From the NCBI GenBank assembly GCA_019241425.1, contig JAFAXA010000141.1:1-46439 (forward strand): 46,439 nt of DNA. Direction: 5' to 3'. Every line of letters starts with the position of its first letter. Within the stretch, counting starts at the first letter, position 1. Below are positions 46,434 through 46,439 of the stretch, in pieces. The notes under the pieces are model-generated. The model saw nothing but the letters and a program-made list of their open reading frames with translations, was not told where the DNA came from and made no database searches. A program made the translations under genes and the position numbers. Source of the stretch: Acetobacteraceae bacterium (lineage in GTDB: Bacteria > Pseudomonadota > Alphaproteobacteria > Acetobacterales > Acetobacteraceae).

Positions 46434-46439
46434 CGCGAC

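Noticed and set aside
1-46439. CRISPR arrays, rRNA genes, toxin-antitoxin or retron-type loci
   Set aside because: No regularly spaced repeats, rRNA sequence, reverse transcriptase or recognisable toxin-antitoxin pair were seen on reading both strands.

Overview
GC-rich alphaproteobacterial chromosome segment. Gene content and protein style look like Acetobacteraceae/Rhodospirillales, but this is an inference. From left to right it holds: the sdhCDAB succinate dehydrogenase operon; a small phage-like regulatory module (XRE repressor divergent from a SANT/GcrA-like protein and a DUF6362-like protein); amidase; Cys-rich-repeat protein; an isolated ureG translationally coupled to lutB-lutC; argH with a tiny overlapping lptM-like lipoprotein ORF; a Tat-type TlpA; methyltransferase; MFS; PEBP-like protein; copZ/copA; an orphan Pro/Arg-rich protein; a metallophosphoesterase-ArsB-like-YdcZ operon behind a strong sigma-54 promoter candidate; and a cellulose operon on the minus strand (bcsZ, a short BcsH/CcpAx-like ORF, a fused bcsAB, bcsC, bcsD). 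After that come tRNA-Gly(GCC) flanked by a tandem 25-bp IS-end-like repeat, a housekeeping block (thioredoxin-TPR, LON-N, Trm112, DUF971, YkuD, ribA, OmpR-type regulator), a compact 9-gene aryl-polyene-like cluster and nfuA. The most interesting items are the reduced BcsH-like protein plus BcsAB fusion, the minimal APE-like cluster with no reductase or second ketosynthase, the isolated ureG, the sigma-54 candidate and the XRE operator. All calls come from reading the sequence and recalling family motifs. No search was run.
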